Source: Lachnospiraceae bacterium
GTDB taxonomy: Bacteria > Bacillota > Clostridia > Lachnospirales > Lachnospiraceae
Assembly (NCBI GenBank): GCA_022483465.1
Contig: JAKVNF010000002.1
Span: 248,001 to 312,000 of the forward strand
Direction of reading: 5' to 3'
DNA length: 64,000 bases
The position numbers and the translations under genes are program-made. The notes below the pieces were generated by a model that was not told where the DNA came from, did not search any database, and saw nothing but the letters and a program-made list of their open reading frames with translations. Every line of letters starts with the position of its first letter. Position 1 is the first letter of the stretch. Of this stretch, positions 52,101 through 60,957 are shown piece after piece.

Positions 52101-53241
52101 TTCGAAAGAATTCCGCAGCGCCAAGAGCAAGACCTCCTTCGGCGTCGGCAAGGACCTCTCGGGCAAGATCGTCGTGACCGACATCGCCAAGATGCCCCAC
52201 GTCCTCATCGCCGGTGCCACGGGTTCCGGTAAGTCGGTGTGCATCAACACGATGATCATGTCGATTCTCTACCACGCCTCCCCCTCGGAGGTGAAACTGA
52301 TCATGATCGACCCGAAGGTGGTGGAGCTCTCCGTCTACAACGGCATCCCCCACCTGATGCTGCCGGTGGTGACCGACTCCCAGAAGGCTGCTGCCACCCT
52401 CAACTGGTGCGTCGCGGAGATGGAGTCCCGCTTCAAGCGGTTTGCGGAGAACCAGGTCCGGGACATCAAGGGGTACAACGCCCTGGTCAAGTCCCGGGAG
52501 CTGGAGGGAGATACGTCCCTTGCCTTCATGCCCAGCATCGTCATCATCGTGGACGAGCTGGCAGATCTGATGATGGTGGCAAAGAGCGAGGTCGAGACCG
52601 CGATCTGCCGTCTGGCCCAGCTTGCCCGTGCCGCGGGCATGCACCTGGTCATCGCCACCCAGCGTCCCTCTGTGGACGTCATCACGGGCCTGATCAAGGC
52701 AAACATGCCCAGCCGCATCGCCTTCGCGGTGACCAGCGGCGTGGACTCCCGCACCATCCTCGACATGAACGGTGCGGAAAAGCTCCTGGGCAAGGGCGAT
52801 ATGCTGTTCTTCCCCTACGGCCTCTCCAAGCCGGTCCGCATTCAGGGCGCCTTCGTCACCGACGACGAGGTGAATTCTGTGGTAAACTTTCTGAAGATGC
52901 ACGACCCGGCACAGGAGAGCACCGAGGAGCTGGAGAAGAAGATAGAGAGCCTGGCAAACAGCGGTTCCTCCTCCGGCAATGACAGCGGCGCCTCCCAGGG
53001 CAAGGAGAGTGACTCCGGCGTGGAGGATCTCTTCGTGGACGCCGGATTCTTCATCATTGAGAAAAACAACGCTTCGATCGGCCTGCTGCAGCGCAGGTTC
53101 CGGATCGGCTTCAACAAGGCGGCCCGCATCATGGACCAGCTGTGCGACGCGGGGGTGGTCTCCGACTCGGAGAGCACCAAATCCCGGAAGATCCTGATGA
53201 CCAAGGCGGAATTCCAGGACTACGTCGACAACTACCTGTGA
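49156..53241 (+). CDS. ftsK: DNA translocase FtsK/SpoIIIE with an exceptionally long linker
   Basis: 1361 aa; usual Firmicutes homologs are about 750-950. Basic Ser/Thr/Gly-rich N-tail (1-65), four transmembrane helices (about 72-225: LLVIGSFALSIFLFLSCFGI ... GVPGTVLIILLVLALCTVIL), then a Pro/Glu/Ala-rich disordered linker (about 230-860). The motor follows: alpha domain (about 865-960), beta RecA-like domain with Walker A GATGSGKS (1020-1027) and Walker B IVIIVDELADLMM, and the DNA-reading gamma winged helix (FIIEKNNASIGLLQRRFRIG to the end). Pumps chromosomal DNA through the division septum. Start behind AAGGGGAGAC. Confidence 0.95.
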   Translation: MAGTGTRKTTGKGTSTARKKTSGSTGSYARGSGSSSRSASARTRSTKGRTSSADRGYRNKKKAAEDEVMRQDLLVIGSFALSIFLFLSCFGILGPVGNFFAGMMFGLCGVTAYVLPFFVFGAVLYYEIRKDAHETPALLGAACALFVTIGIIAEMASGDLADMPSYDLADLYNLCATYKRGGGILAGSIAYLFYHFLGVPGTVLIILLVLALCTVILSQKPLVRMVGERARRAQAERVRLRQEEEEYRAAHPEEFADDEEDGDFPPYDEAEEGDEEPPWRGETAARGRSPRQKAAPESGRGVRFFRGTPDNTLLNPDTYKKPEEGLTGLDMPGYRGGMPVPKQEEEEEKAPQPAPKKEEKAPQPARTVPAAETYQERAPQHNKPKEEAPAPEKAPEPAPAKEETAPAPAPEATSPLAPDLFAEEEEDASEEPEDLSVPGDADDFEDAPKEPPIDFFPGVAPVRVDQDPIHLEAQYDAQQEAARKKSERAPLFASEDLHEILPEDYGNPEEEPEDAEHLILPGPDESREALPVGEVPPLPRTEEFLRSFVPQDVGQESAAVKNTDTQAQNPHRASSSAAPSPALSRLGVLTFEDDEWVPEEDEDTPAPAQVRSDAPQPSPAPVQASPASEVNTARENPAPAAHTNTVPPLADIPIHREAAEPQNAAQQEENFAEEASPEAEAVETVPASQEVPEPVQEPVPQQVSAEKASAEAAEAPAEAEEAPAQVEEEPAAEEAAPVSPAMEQEEKEQPSAPTEIYHVDDLPVRKPAPESAPQQASPAGRPAFRSRAVRDFVTSEAASDASDILVRKEGTLSGKTEIVEEAKAEEEKERQVRQIQETQEQQAQERKVAPIPQEEAAPAPAAAPRPYVTPPIDLLRPGTKIDAAASEQELRETAAKLQSTLETFGVRVHITEISQGPAVTRYEMQPEMGVKVSKILALQDDIKLALAATDIRIEAPIPGKSAVGVEVPNVIRETVSLRDVLDSKEFRSAKSKTSFGVGKDLSGKIVVTDIAKMPHVLIAGATGSGKSVCINTMIMSILYHASPSEVKLIMIDPKVVELSVYNGIPHLMLPVVTDSQKAAATLNWCVAEMESRFKRFAENQVRDIKGYNALVKSRELEGDTSLAFMPSIVIIVDELADLMMVAKSEVETAICRLAQLARAAGMHLVIATQRPSVDVITGLIKANMPSRIAFAVTSGVDSRTILDMNGAEKLLGKGDMLFFPYGLSKPVRIQGAFVTDDEVNSVVNFLKMHDPAQESTEELEKKIESLANSGSSSGNDSGASQGKESDSGVEDLFVDAGFFIIEKNNASIGLLQRRFRIGFNKAARIMDQLCDAGVVSDSESTKSRKILMTKAEFQDYVDNYL

Positions 53242-53272
53242 GGGGCCGGCCAATCGACAGGTGCAGACCAAT

Positions 53273-54196
53273 ATGAAATGTCCCAAGTGCGGCAGGGAGA
53301 TCCCGGATGGATCTCTGTTCTGCAAGTACTGCTTTGCGGAGATTCGGATCGTCCCCGTCTACGAGTCGAAGGTGGAGGAGAAGATCCAGGACGTGATGCA
53401 GAGCATCACGGAGGAGGTTAAGGACCAGTCCAAGGAGGAGCAGGAGACAAGGCGCCGGGACGAGACGCGGAAAAAGAGGATCCGGATCGGATTCATCCTG
53501 TCTCTCTCCGGGGTCGCCGCCGCGGCGGCGCTGTATTTCGGCATCACCAGCTATCTGCAGAGCTCCCCCTCCTACGTGACGGCAAGGGCCGAAGCGGCAG
53601 CTTCCCAGGGGGACTATGACGGGGCGGCTAAGATCCTGCAGGAAGCCCTGCAGAGCGCCGACACCGGCAACCCGGACCTGATGCTGCTGCGCGCCTCCTA
53701 CCTGGAACAGGGCGGGCACTATGAGGAGGCCATCTCCCTGTGCAAGCTCATCATAGCCTCTTCGTCTTCTTCCGAAGAACAGATACAGCAGGCGTATGGT
53801 ACGATCATCCGAGTCTATCAGGATACGCAGGAATATGCTAAAATAAATGACATGCTGGCCCAATCCGGGGACCGGGACCTGCAGGAGATGTACAGCGAAT
53901 ACATGGTCTCGCTCCCCGAGGCGTCCACGCCCTCCGGCAGCTACGACGGGGATCTCACGGTGGAACTGACCGTGACCGGTGACAGCTCGATCTTCTTCAC
54001 GACCGATGGCACCACCCCCACGACGAAGGATGCGCTCTACACCGAGCCCCTGACCTTGGGGCCCGGGACCTGGGCCATCACCGCGATCGCGGTGAACCAC
54101 TACGGGCTCTCCTCCGATCCGGTGGCGTTCCACTACACGGTGCGCGCTGCCGCGGAGGATGCCGCGGACGCGGAAACGGAGCGTGCCGGCACTTGA
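53273..54196 (+). CDS. Membrane protein with zinc ribbon, TPR-like repeats and chitobiase-like C-terminus
   Basis: 307 aa from ATG 53273 (AGGTG 8 nt upstream). Zinc ribbon MKCPKCGREIPDGSLFCKYC (C-x2-C ... C-x2-C), a coiled coil (about 30-68), one transmembrane helix (IGFILSLSGVAAAAALYFGI), an outside TPR-like region (YVTARAEAAASQGDYDGAAK, PDLMLLRASYLEQGGHYEEA), and a C-terminal CHB_HEX_C-type beta domain (STPSGSYDGDLTVELTVTGD SSIFFTTDGTTPT). Zinc ribbon inside, TPR and beta domain outside. Such architecture is common in Lachnospiraceae; function unknown. Confidence 0.8.
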   Translation: MKCPKCGREIPDGSLFCKYCFAEIRIVPVYESKVEEKIQDVMQSITEEVKDQSKEEQETRRRDETRKKRIRIGFILSLSGVAAAAALYFGITSYLQSSPSYVTARAEAAASQGDYDGAAKILQEALQSADTGNPDLMLLRASYLEQGGHYEEAISLCKLIIASSSSSEEQIQQAYGTIIRVYQDTQEYAKINDMLAQSGDRDLQEMYSEYMVSLPEASTPSGSYDGDLTVELTVTGDSSIFFTTDGTTPTTKDALYTEPLTLGPGTWAITAIAVNHYGLSSDPVAFHYTVRAAAEDAADAETERAGT

Positions 54197-54231
54197 GGTG
54201 TTTCGAATCCTGAGGAGAAAGGAAGAAGCAA

Positions 54232-55110
54232 ATGTTTGAGATCACAAGGAAAGAGTTGCTGGGACCCAAGGTCTATCTGATGGACCTTGTGGCTCCGAGA
54301 ATTGCCGCCCGGGCGCTGCCGGGGCAGTTCCTGATCGTGCGCGCGGACGAGGAGGGGGAGCGGATCCCGCTGACCGTCTGCGACAATGACCCCGAAAAGG
54401 GCACCGTCACCATCGTCTTCCAGACGGTCGGCGCGGAGACCTACCGGATGGCGACCTTAAACGTCGGCGACCGCTTTGCCGATGCGGTGGGACCTCTGGG
54501 GAATTACTCGGACCTTGTGGACCGGCCCATCGAGGAGCTCAAAAAGATGCACATCCTCTTCATCGCCGGCGGCGTCGGCACGGCGCCGGTCTACCACCAG
54601 CTCAAGTGGCTCCACGAGCACGGCGTGGATGCGGACTGCATCCAGGGCGCCCGCTCGAAGGACATCCTGATCCTGGAGGACGAGATGAAAGCGGTCTGCG
54701 GGAACCTGTACTTTGCCACGGATGACGGCTCCTACGGCATCCACGGCAACGTCTGCGTGGCCCTGCAGCAGCTCTGGGACGAGGGCAAGCGCTATGACCA
54801 CTGCGTCGTGATCGGACCCATGATCATGATGAAGTTTGCCGCCCAGCTCACCAAGAAGCTCGGCATCCCCACCGTCGCCTCCATGAACACGATCATGGTG
54901 GACGGCACCGGCATGTGCGGCGCATGTCGCCTGCTCGTCGGCGGCGAGGTGAAGTTCGCCTGTGTCGACGGCCCCGAGTTCGACGCCTGGAAGATCGACT
55001 TTGACCAGGCCATGCAGCGCTCGCGGCTCTACAAGACCGAGGAGGGCAGACTCCTCCTGAAGGAACAGGAGCGGGAGACCCACGAGGGTCACTGCGGCGT
55101 GTGCGGCTGA
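54232..55110 (+). CDS. nfnA: NADH-dependent reduced ferredoxin:NADP+ oxidoreductase, subunit A
   Basis: 292 aa of the sulfide dehydrogenase/PyrK-like family. FAD domain (1-100: PGQFLIVRADEEGERIPLTV), NAD-binding domain (FIAGGVGTAPVYHQLKWLHE; GARSKDILILEDEM) and a 2Fe-2S site at MVDGTGMCGACRLLVGGEVK FACVDGPEFDA. Residues end GHCGVCG. Pairs with the next gene to make NfnAB, which bifurcates electrons between NADH, ferredoxin and NADP+. Start behind GAGGAGAAAGGAAGAAGCAA. Confidence 0.93.
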   Translation: MFEITRKELLGPKVYLMDLVAPRIAARALPGQFLIVRADEEGERIPLTVCDNDPEKGTVTIVFQTVGAETYRMATLNVGDRFADAVGPLGNYSDLVDRPIEELKKMHILFIAGGVGTAPVYHQLKWLHEHGVDADCIQGARSKDILILEDEMKAVCGNLYFATDDGSYGIHGNVCVALQQLWDEGKRYDHCVVIGPMIMMKFAAQLTKKLGIPTVASMNTIMVDGTGMCGACRLLVGGEVKFACVDGPEFDAWKIDFDQAMQRSRLYKTEEGRLLLKEQERETHEGHCGVCG

Positions 55111-55134
55111 GTAAGGACAAAAGGAGCAGGAGCG

Positions 55135-56532
55135 ATGGCTATCACAGTGGATATGATGAAAAAGGTTCCCGTTCGGGAACAGGATCCGAAGGTGCGGGCG
55201 ACCAACTTTGACGAGGTCTGCCTGGGATACAACGACGAGGAGGCGCAGGCCGAGGCGACGAGATGCCTGAACTGCAAGAACCCCCTCTGCGTGCAGGGAT
55301 GTCCGGTGTCCATCCACATCCCGGCCTTCATTCAGGAGGTCAAAAGCGGGGATGTGAAGAAGGCCTTTGAGGTGATCAGCGCCTCCTCGAGCCTTCCGGC
55401 TGTCTGCGGCCGTGTCTGCCCGCAGGAGAAGCAGTGCGAGGCAAAGTGCATCCGCGGCATCAAGGGCGAGGCGGTCTCCATCGGCAAGCTCGAGCGGTAC
55501 GTGGCCGACAAGGCCAAGGAGCTCGGCATCCACCAGAGCGCCCCGGCAAAGAAGAACGGCAAGAAGGTCGCCGTGATCGGTGCCGGCCCCGCAGGTCTGA
55601 CCTGCGCCGGGGATCTGGCAAAGCTCGGCTATGATGTCACGATCTTCGAGGCCCTGCACAAGGCCGGCGGCGTTCTCGTCTACGGCATTCCGGAGTTCCG
55701 TCTTCCCAAGGAGAAGGTTGTGGCAAAGGAGATCGAGAACGTCGAGGCCCTCGGCGTGAAGATCCAGACCGACGTGGTGGTCGGCCGCTCGGTCACCATC
55801 GACGACCTCCTCGAGAAGGAGGGGTATGACGCGATCTTCGTCGGCTCCGGCGCAGGTCTTCCCCGGTTCATGGGCATTGAAGGCGAGCAGGCCCTCGGCG
55901 TCTTCTCCGCCAACGAGTTTCTGACAAGATCCAACCTCATGGGCGCCTGGGATGAGGAGAACGCAAGAACCCCCATCATGCGGCCCAAGAAGTGCGTTGT
56001 GGTCGGCGGCGGAAACGTCGCGATGGACGCGGCAAGAACGGCCCTTCGCCTCGGCGCCGAGACCCACATCGTCTACAGAAGATCCGAGGAGGAGCTTCCC
56101 GCGAGAAAAGAGGAGGTCGGCCATGCCAAGCAGGAGGGCATCATCTTCAACCTGCTGACCAACCCGGTGCGCATCACCACCGATGAGAACGGCTGGGTGA
56201 ACGGCATCGACTGCATCCGCATGGAGCTGGGCGAGCCGGATGCCTCCGGCAGAAGATCCCCGATCCCGATCGAGGGCTCAGAGTTCCACACCGACTGCGA
56301 TGCGGTCATCATGGCACTGGGCACGAGCCCGAACCCGCTGCTGCATCGGACCACCAAGGGTCTGGATGCGGACAAGCGCGGCCGCCTTGTCGTCCGCGAG
56401 GGCACGGAGGAGACCACAAGAGACGGCGTGTTCGCCGGCGGCGATGCCGTGACCGGCGCCGCCACCGTCATCCTCGCCATGGGCGCCGGCAAGGAAGCGG
56501 CAAAGGAAATCGACGCCTATCTAAGCCGCTGA
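55135..56532 (+). CDS. nfnB: NfnB / glutamate synthase small-subunit-like flavoprotein
   Basis: 465 aa. N-terminal double 4Fe-4S domain (CLNCKNPLCVQGCPVSIHIP; CGRVCPQEKQCEAKCIRG), then FAD site VAVIGAGPAGLTCAGDLAKL (about 142-161), FEALHKAGGVLVYGIPEFRL, NADPH site CVVVGGGNVAMDAARTALRL, and GVFAGGDAVTGAATVILAMG near the C-terminus. Gene order nfnA-nfnB without a glutamate synthase large subunit argues for the bifurcating complex over true GltBD. Makes NADPH from NADH plus reduced ferredoxin or the reverse. Start behind AGGAGCAGGAGCG. Confidence 0.93.
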   Translation: MAITVDMMKKVPVREQDPKVRATNFDEVCLGYNDEEAQAEATRCLNCKNPLCVQGCPVSIHIPAFIQEVKSGDVKKAFEVISASSSLPAVCGRVCPQEKQCEAKCIRGIKGEAVSIGKLERYVADKAKELGIHQSAPAKKNGKKVAVIGAGPAGLTCAGDLAKLGYDVTIFEALHKAGGVLVYGIPEFRLPKEKVVAKEIENVEALGVKIQTDVVVGRSVTIDDLLEKEGYDAIFVGSGAGLPRFMGIEGEQALGVFSANEFLTRSNLMGAWDEENARTPIMRPKKCVVVGGGNVAMDAARTALRLGAETHIVYRRSEEELPARKEEVGHAKQEGIIFNLLTNPVRITTDENGWVNGIDCIRMELGEPDASGRRSPIPIEGSEFHTDCDAVIMALGTSPNPLLHRTTKGLDADKRGRLVVREGTEETTRDGVFAGGDAVTGAATVILAMGAGKEAAKEIDAYLSR

Positions 56533-56559
56533 GTCAGGAAAGAAAGGGGAAGCATCAAC

Positions 56560-57558
56560 TTGTCCGAAAATGATATCACCCGGGAGTGGGAGGCGGATGC
56601 GGGCCTTCTGCAGGAGCTCTTTGGCCGGCAGGATGCCAACATCCGCAAGATCGAGAAGGCGCTGCACGTGATCCTGGTCCTTCGGGACGGCAAGGTCAAG
56701 GTGGCCGGCGCCCCCGGCGCTGTAGAGGAGGCCATCGCGATCCTGAACGACCTGTCGGGACTGGTGGCCAACGGCACCCCCATCGGGGACCAGCAGGTGG
56801 ACTATGAGCTGGAGATGAAGGAGGAGGCGTCGGAGAACGTCCTCTCCTCCATCGACAGCGATCTGATCTGCCACACGGTCTCGGGGAAGCCGGTCAAGCC
56901 CAAGACCCGGGGCCAGAAGAACTACGTGGACGCGATCCGCAACAACCTGATCGTGTTTGCCAATGGCCCCGCCGGCACCGGCAAGACCTTCCTGGCCATG
57001 GCCATGGCCATCACCGCCTTTCAGAACAAGGAGGTGGAGCGGATCATTCTGACCCGTCCCGCCATCGAGGCGGGCGAGAAGCTCGGCTTCCTGCCCGGGG
57101 ATCTGCAGAGCAAGGTGGACCCGTATCTGCGGCCCCTCTACGATGCCCTGTACCAGATCATGGGGGCGGAGAAGTTTCTCGCCAACCAGGAGAAGGGGCT
57201 CATCGAGGTGGCACCCCTGGCCTACATGCGTGGTCGGACGCTGGATAACGCCTACATCATCCTCGACGAGGCCCAGAACACGACGCCGGAGCAGATGAAG
57301 ATGTTCCTGACCCGGTTCGGGTTCGGCTCCCACGCAGTCATCACCGGAGATGCAACCCAGAAGGATCTCTCCCCGTCCTCGGTCTCGGGCCTGGACGTGG
57401 CAACCCGGGTTCTCTCCCGCAAGCACATCGAAGGCATTGCCTTCTGCACGCTGGACGCGAAGGATGTCGTGCGGCATCCTCTGGTCCAGAAGATCGTCAA
57501 GGCGTACGAGGATTATGAGCAAAGTCACACTGATCACCGAAGTGGAGTCCGAAGATAA
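56560..57558 (+). CDS. phoH: PhoH-like ATPase
   Basis: 332 aa, TTG start with AAAGGGGA 9 nt upstream (no in-frame ATG is near). N-terminal KH-like region (NIRKIEKALHVILVLRDGKV, about 30-90) and C-terminal PhoH P-loop domain: GPAGTGKT (136-143), LTRPAIEAGEKLGFLPGDLQ, ILDEAQNTTPEQMKMFLTRF, GFGSHAVITGDATQKDLSPS. Probable RNA helicase/ATPase; its usual partner ybeY overlaps its 3' end by 44 nt. Confidence 0.94.
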   Translation: MSENDITREWEADAGLLQELFGRQDANIRKIEKALHVILVLRDGKVKVAGAPGAVEEAIAILNDLSGLVANGTPIGDQQVDYELEMKEEASENVLSSIDSDLICHTVSGKPVKPKTRGQKNYVDAIRNNLIVFANGPAGTGKTFLAMAMAITAFQNKEVERIILTRPAIEAGEKLGFLPGDLQSKVDPYLRPLYDALYQIMGAEKFLANQEKGLIEVAPLAYMRGRTLDNAYIILDEAQNTTPEQMKMFLTRFGFGSHAVITGDATQKDLSPSSVSGLDVATRVLSRKHIEGIAFCTLDAKDVVRHPLVQKIVKAYEDYEQSHTDHRSGVRR

Positions 57559-58027
57559 GTTTTCGTTTCCCATCGGGGAGACGGCAGAAGCGGTCATCGC
57601 GGCGGTCCTGGAGCGGGAACACTGCCCCTACGACGTGGAGGTCTCGCTGACGCTGGTCACCGACGAGGCGATCCGGGACATGAACCGGCAGTTCCGGGAC
57701 ATCGACCGGGAGACCGACGTGCTCTCCTTTCCGAACCTGACCTTTGACACCCCCTCCGACTTCTCCTTTGTGGACGAGGATCCGGCCGACTGCCTGGACC
57801 CGGAGACCGGGAACCTGGTGCTGGGGGATATCGTGATCAACACGAAGCGGGTCAGGAGCCAGGCCGCGGAGTACGGCCACTCGGAAAAGCGGGAGTTCGC
57901 CTTTCTCGTCGCCCACTCGACGCTCCACCTTTGCGGGTATGACCACATGACGGAAGAGGAAGCGGGGGTGATGGAGGCGCGGCAGGAAGCCGCCCTCCAA
58001 TCCCTCGGCATCACCAGAGAGGTTTAA
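57515..58027 (+). CDS. ybeY: Endoribonuclease YbeY (rRNA maturation factor)
   Basis: 170 aa. Zinc site HSTLHLCGYDH (H-x3-H-x4-GYDH) near the C-terminus, with RDIDRETDVLSFPNL and LGDIVINTKRV as conserved segments. Takes part in 16S rRNA 3' processing and 70S quality control. The start codon lies inside phoH, giving a long overlap, so translation is coupled; start chosen for the family-like N-terminus MSKVTLITEV. Confidence 0.95.
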   Translation: MSKVTLITEVESEDKFSFPIGETAEAVIAAVLEREHCPYDVEVSLTLVTDEAIRDMNRQFRDIDRETDVLSFPNLTFDTPSDFSFVDEDPADCLDPETGNLVLGDIVINTKRVRSQAAEYGHSEKREFAFLVAHSTLHLCGYDHMTEEEAGVMEARQEAALQSLGITREV

Positions 58028-58029
58028 CT

Positions 58030-59682
58030 GTGCCGAGAAAAGCCAAAATCCGGATGGCAAATCGTGATCTGTCGTTTTTTTTGCTGGTTCCGGCTGCCGT
58101 GAGCATCACGGTCTTTGCGGTGGCAGGCACGCAGGGCGCGGCGAGCGTATACTACGCCTCCATGCCCCTTGCGTTCTGCCTCCTTTTTCTTGCTGCCCTG
58201 ATTTTTTCCGGGGCAGACATCGCAGCAAGGCAGGTGGGCCTGCGCATCAGGCGGGGCAAGATCGGGGACGCGATGCTGTTCTACCGCCTGGCAAGGCTGG
58301 GGACGCTCGTCTTGTCCCTGATCCCCGCGATTGCGATGGGGTGCTTTGGCGTGCCCCTTGCCACGGCCATGGGGGAGCGATACGGGTACCTGACGATGCT
58401 CGCCCTGATCCCGGCCCTGGTCCTTGGGACCCAGCTGGGGCCCTCCCTCGGATTTCTCCTCTCCGTGGGGCTCTCCGGCGTGGTCCGGGGCCTGCTCCTT
58501 GTCCTTGCTGCCGCAACGCTCGTTCTCACCCTCTTTGCCACCTCCTTCTGCGCGGCAAAGGCCCAGGGGATCAGTCTCCTGCTTCGAAAGCAGGAGCTGG
58601 TCTACGTCTACGCCGGGGCGGGGCTGGGCCTTGGGATCTCGGCGGCCCTCGTGCTGACGGTCCTTCTCTCCGCCATCGTCTGCCTCCTCGTATCGCGGAA
58701 CCTAAAGTCCCGGGAGGAGCCTTTGGCGATCGACCGGGATGAGAAGGCGGGACAGGTGTTTCCGTATATTCTTCGACTCCTTGCCCCCGCCCTGTGCCTC
58801 TGCATTCTCATGTTCGTCCTCTTTTTCGTGGACGCGCGGATCGGCTTTTCGAATGCCCCGGGCACAGGGAACCGCACCTTCAACATGAACACCTTCGGCG
58901 GGTTCTTCGGCGGGTGCCTGCCGGTCCTTGCCTTTGCGGGGTGCCTGGTCTTTGCCCCCTTCTCGGCGATGCCCCAGCGCTTCTACCGGCTTTTGTCGAA
59001 CCAGAAGAAAAAGACCATGCGCTATGAGTTCTCGATGACCATCCGGCTCCTTGCCTACATCGGGATCCCGGTGAGCTGCTTTCTCTTCGGCGCGGCAAAG
59101 CCCATCGTCCAGATCTGCCACCAGGGCTTTGGCCAGGCGGCAAAGGACGGGGCCGTGCTGACGCTCAAGCTCTCCGCGGGGAGCGCGTTCCTCCTCGCCA
59201 TCGCCCTGTTTTTCATCTTCCTTCTGGCGGTGACGGGCTACCAGGGGATTCTGCTGATCGCCGCGCTCCTTGGCGGGGTGGGGCAGACCGCCGCGTTCCT
59301 CGTCCTGGAGCGGGCCCTGCCGTATCCCATCGAGGCCATGGGGCTTGGCCTGTTCGTCTTCCTCTTGATCTTTGACCTCGCGGCGCTGATCCTGGGAAGA
59401 AGAGAGCTCCTTGCGGAGACAGACCTGTCCTTCTTCGGGGACATCGGCCTGATTCTCCTCGCCTCCGCGGTGGCATTGATCCCGGTGGAGCTTCTCAACG
59501 ACTTTATGACCTATGAGATCATCCCGGTGGGCGGCGTGATCCTGCTCGCCATCGTCTACATCGTGCTGTACCTGCTGTTCTCGATCCTGTTCCAGGCGGC
59601 GGATCTTCTGAACGTCACCCTGATCCCCGGCGGGAAGTACGTGATTCTCTTTGCCAAGCTCCTGGGGGTGTACCGGGAATGA
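58030..59682 (+). CDS. MOP-superfamily flippase (MurJ/SpoVB-like)
   Basis: 550 aa, GTG start with AGAGAGG 7 nt upstream. About 14 transmembrane helices, e.g. FFLLVPAAVSITVFAVAG, VLTLFATSFCAAKAQGISLL and IGLILLASAVALIPVELLND. Pattern and length fit polysaccharide/lipid II flippases, but the classic MurJ Arg motifs were not located with confidence, so the substrate (lipid II, another lipid-linked glycan, or a spore-coat precursor) is open. Ends in ATGA overlap with the next gene. Confidence 0.7.
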   Translation: MPRKAKIRMANRDLSFFLLVPAAVSITVFAVAGTQGAASVYYASMPLAFCLLFLAALIFSGADIAARQVGLRIRRGKIGDAMLFYRLARLGTLVLSLIPAIAMGCFGVPLATAMGERYGYLTMLALIPALVLGTQLGPSLGFLLSVGLSGVVRGLLLVLAAATLVLTLFATSFCAAKAQGISLLLRKQELVYVYAGAGLGLGISAALVLTVLLSAIVCLLVSRNLKSREEPLAIDRDEKAGQVFPYILRLLAPALCLCILMFVLFFVDARIGFSNAPGTGNRTFNMNTFGGFFGGCLPVLAFAGCLVFAPFSAMPQRFYRLLSNQKKKTMRYEFSMTIRLLAYIGIPVSCFLFGAAKPIVQICHQGFGQAAKDGAVLTLKLSAGSAFLLAIALFFIFLLAVTGYQGILLIAALLGGVGQTAAFLVLERALPYPIEAMGLGLFVFLLIFDLAALILGRRELLAETDLSFFGDIGLILLASAVALIPVELLNDFMTYEIIPVGGVILLAIVYIVLYLLFSILFQAADLLNVTLIPGGKYVILFAKLLGVYRE

Positions 59683-60947
59683 GCACCATCACGACCCAAC
59701 TTGCCATCGTGGGGGCGGGACCGGCAGGACTCTGCGCCGCCATCGCCGCGAAAGAGCAGGACCCTGACTGCGAAGTCCTGGTACTGGACCGCATGCCCCG
59801 GGCGGGGAACAAGATCTACGCCACGGGGAACGGCCGCTGCAACCTGACAAACCTCCACCAGACACCTGACTGCTATCACTCCGACTCGGCGAAGGACCCC
59901 TTTTCCTACCTCGGCGGCATCGGCGCCAGGGAGGTCTTTTCCTTTGTGGAGGGCCTTGGGGTCCGCCTCTATGACCGGGACGGCTATGTCTATCCAAAGA
60001 CCAACCAGGCGTCCTCCGTCGCCCTGCCCCTGGTGCACCGGGCGGAGGACTGCGGGGCCAAAATCCAAACAGGTGTTCGTGTCACCGGCATTCGGCGGGA
60101 GGGGAGAGGATTTTGCCTTCTCGCAAGGGAGGAGAAGAAGGGGGGCGAATCCCTGGAGATTCACGCTTTGTCCCTCCTTCTTTCCTGCGGCGGGATGGTG
60201 AGCCGCGCCTTTGGCGATGCGGGTGACGGCGCAAAGCTTGCCGCCTCCCTGGGACACCAGATCATCCCCCTTCTCCCTGCCCTGACCTATCTTGCGACCT
60301 CCGCCCCCGGGATGAAGGTCCTTGCAGGCGTTCGGGCAAACGGCGCCTGCGCCCTGTACGCGGACGGAAAACCTGTCGGAAAGAGCGAGGGGGAGATCCA
60401 GTTCACGGAAGGGGCCCTCTCGGGGATCCCCTTCTTTCAGCTCTCCCACGCGGCGGGGCGGGCCCTTGCCGCCGGCAAAAAGTTGGAGGCGTCGGTCTGC
60501 TTTTTGCCAGATGAAAAGAAAACCCCGGAGGAGCTCCTTTTGGAGCGCCTTGCCCTTGTCCCGGCAAACCGCACCGCGGCAGACCTTCTGTTGGGCCTTG
60601 TAAGCAGCAAAGCCGCCTCGTTTCTTCTTCGCGGTCACGGGATCGCGGACGAGAAAAAGCTCCGGGGACTGACAGGGAAGGACCTCCTCCCGGTGTTTGC
60701 GGGCCTTTTCGACTGCCGGTTTCCGGTGACGGGGCTCGGCCCCGCGGAGCACGCCCAGGTGAGCGCCGGCGGCGTGGACCTTCGGGAGGTAGATGTGAAA
60801 ACCCTTGCCTCGAAGCGCGTCCCCGGCCTTTATTTTGCCGGGGAGATTTTGGACCTCGACGGTATCTGCGGCGGCTACAACCTGACCTTTGCCTTCTCCT
60901 CGGGGCTTCGGGCAGGCAGGGCCGCAGCGCAATTTTTGAGAAAGTGA
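59679..60947 (+). CDS. NAD(P)/FAD-dependent oxidoreductase, HI0933/YhiN family
   Basis: 422 aa. FAD-binding LAIVGAGPAGLCAAIAAKEQ (8-27), the family signature NKIYATGNGRCNLTN (about 45-59), and C-terminal GLYFAGEILDLDGICGGYNL TFAFSSGLRAG. The family is uncharacterised biochemically; members bind FAD tightly. Translationally coupled to the flippase and 10 nt before a second FAD protein. Confidence 0.9.
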   Translation: MSTITTQLAIVGAGPAGLCAAIAAKEQDPDCEVLVLDRMPRAGNKIYATGNGRCNLTNLHQTPDCYHSDSAKDPFSYLGGIGAREVFSFVEGLGVRLYDRDGYVYPKTNQASSVALPLVHRAEDCGAKIQTGVRVTGIRREGRGFCLLAREEKKGGESLEIHALSLLLSCGGMVSRAFGDAGDGAKLAASLGHQIIPLLPALTYLATSAPGMKVLAGVRANGACALYADGKPVGKSEGEIQFTEGALSGIPFFQLSHAAGRALAAGKKLEASVCFLPDEKKTPEELLLERLALVPANRTAADLLLGLVSSKAASFLLRGHGIADEKKLRGLTGKDLLPVFAGLFDCRFPVTGLGPAEHAQVSAGGVDLREVDVKTLASKRVPGLYFAGEILDLDGICGGYNLTFAFSSGLRAGRAAAQFLRK

Positions 60948-60957
60948 CAAGATAACC

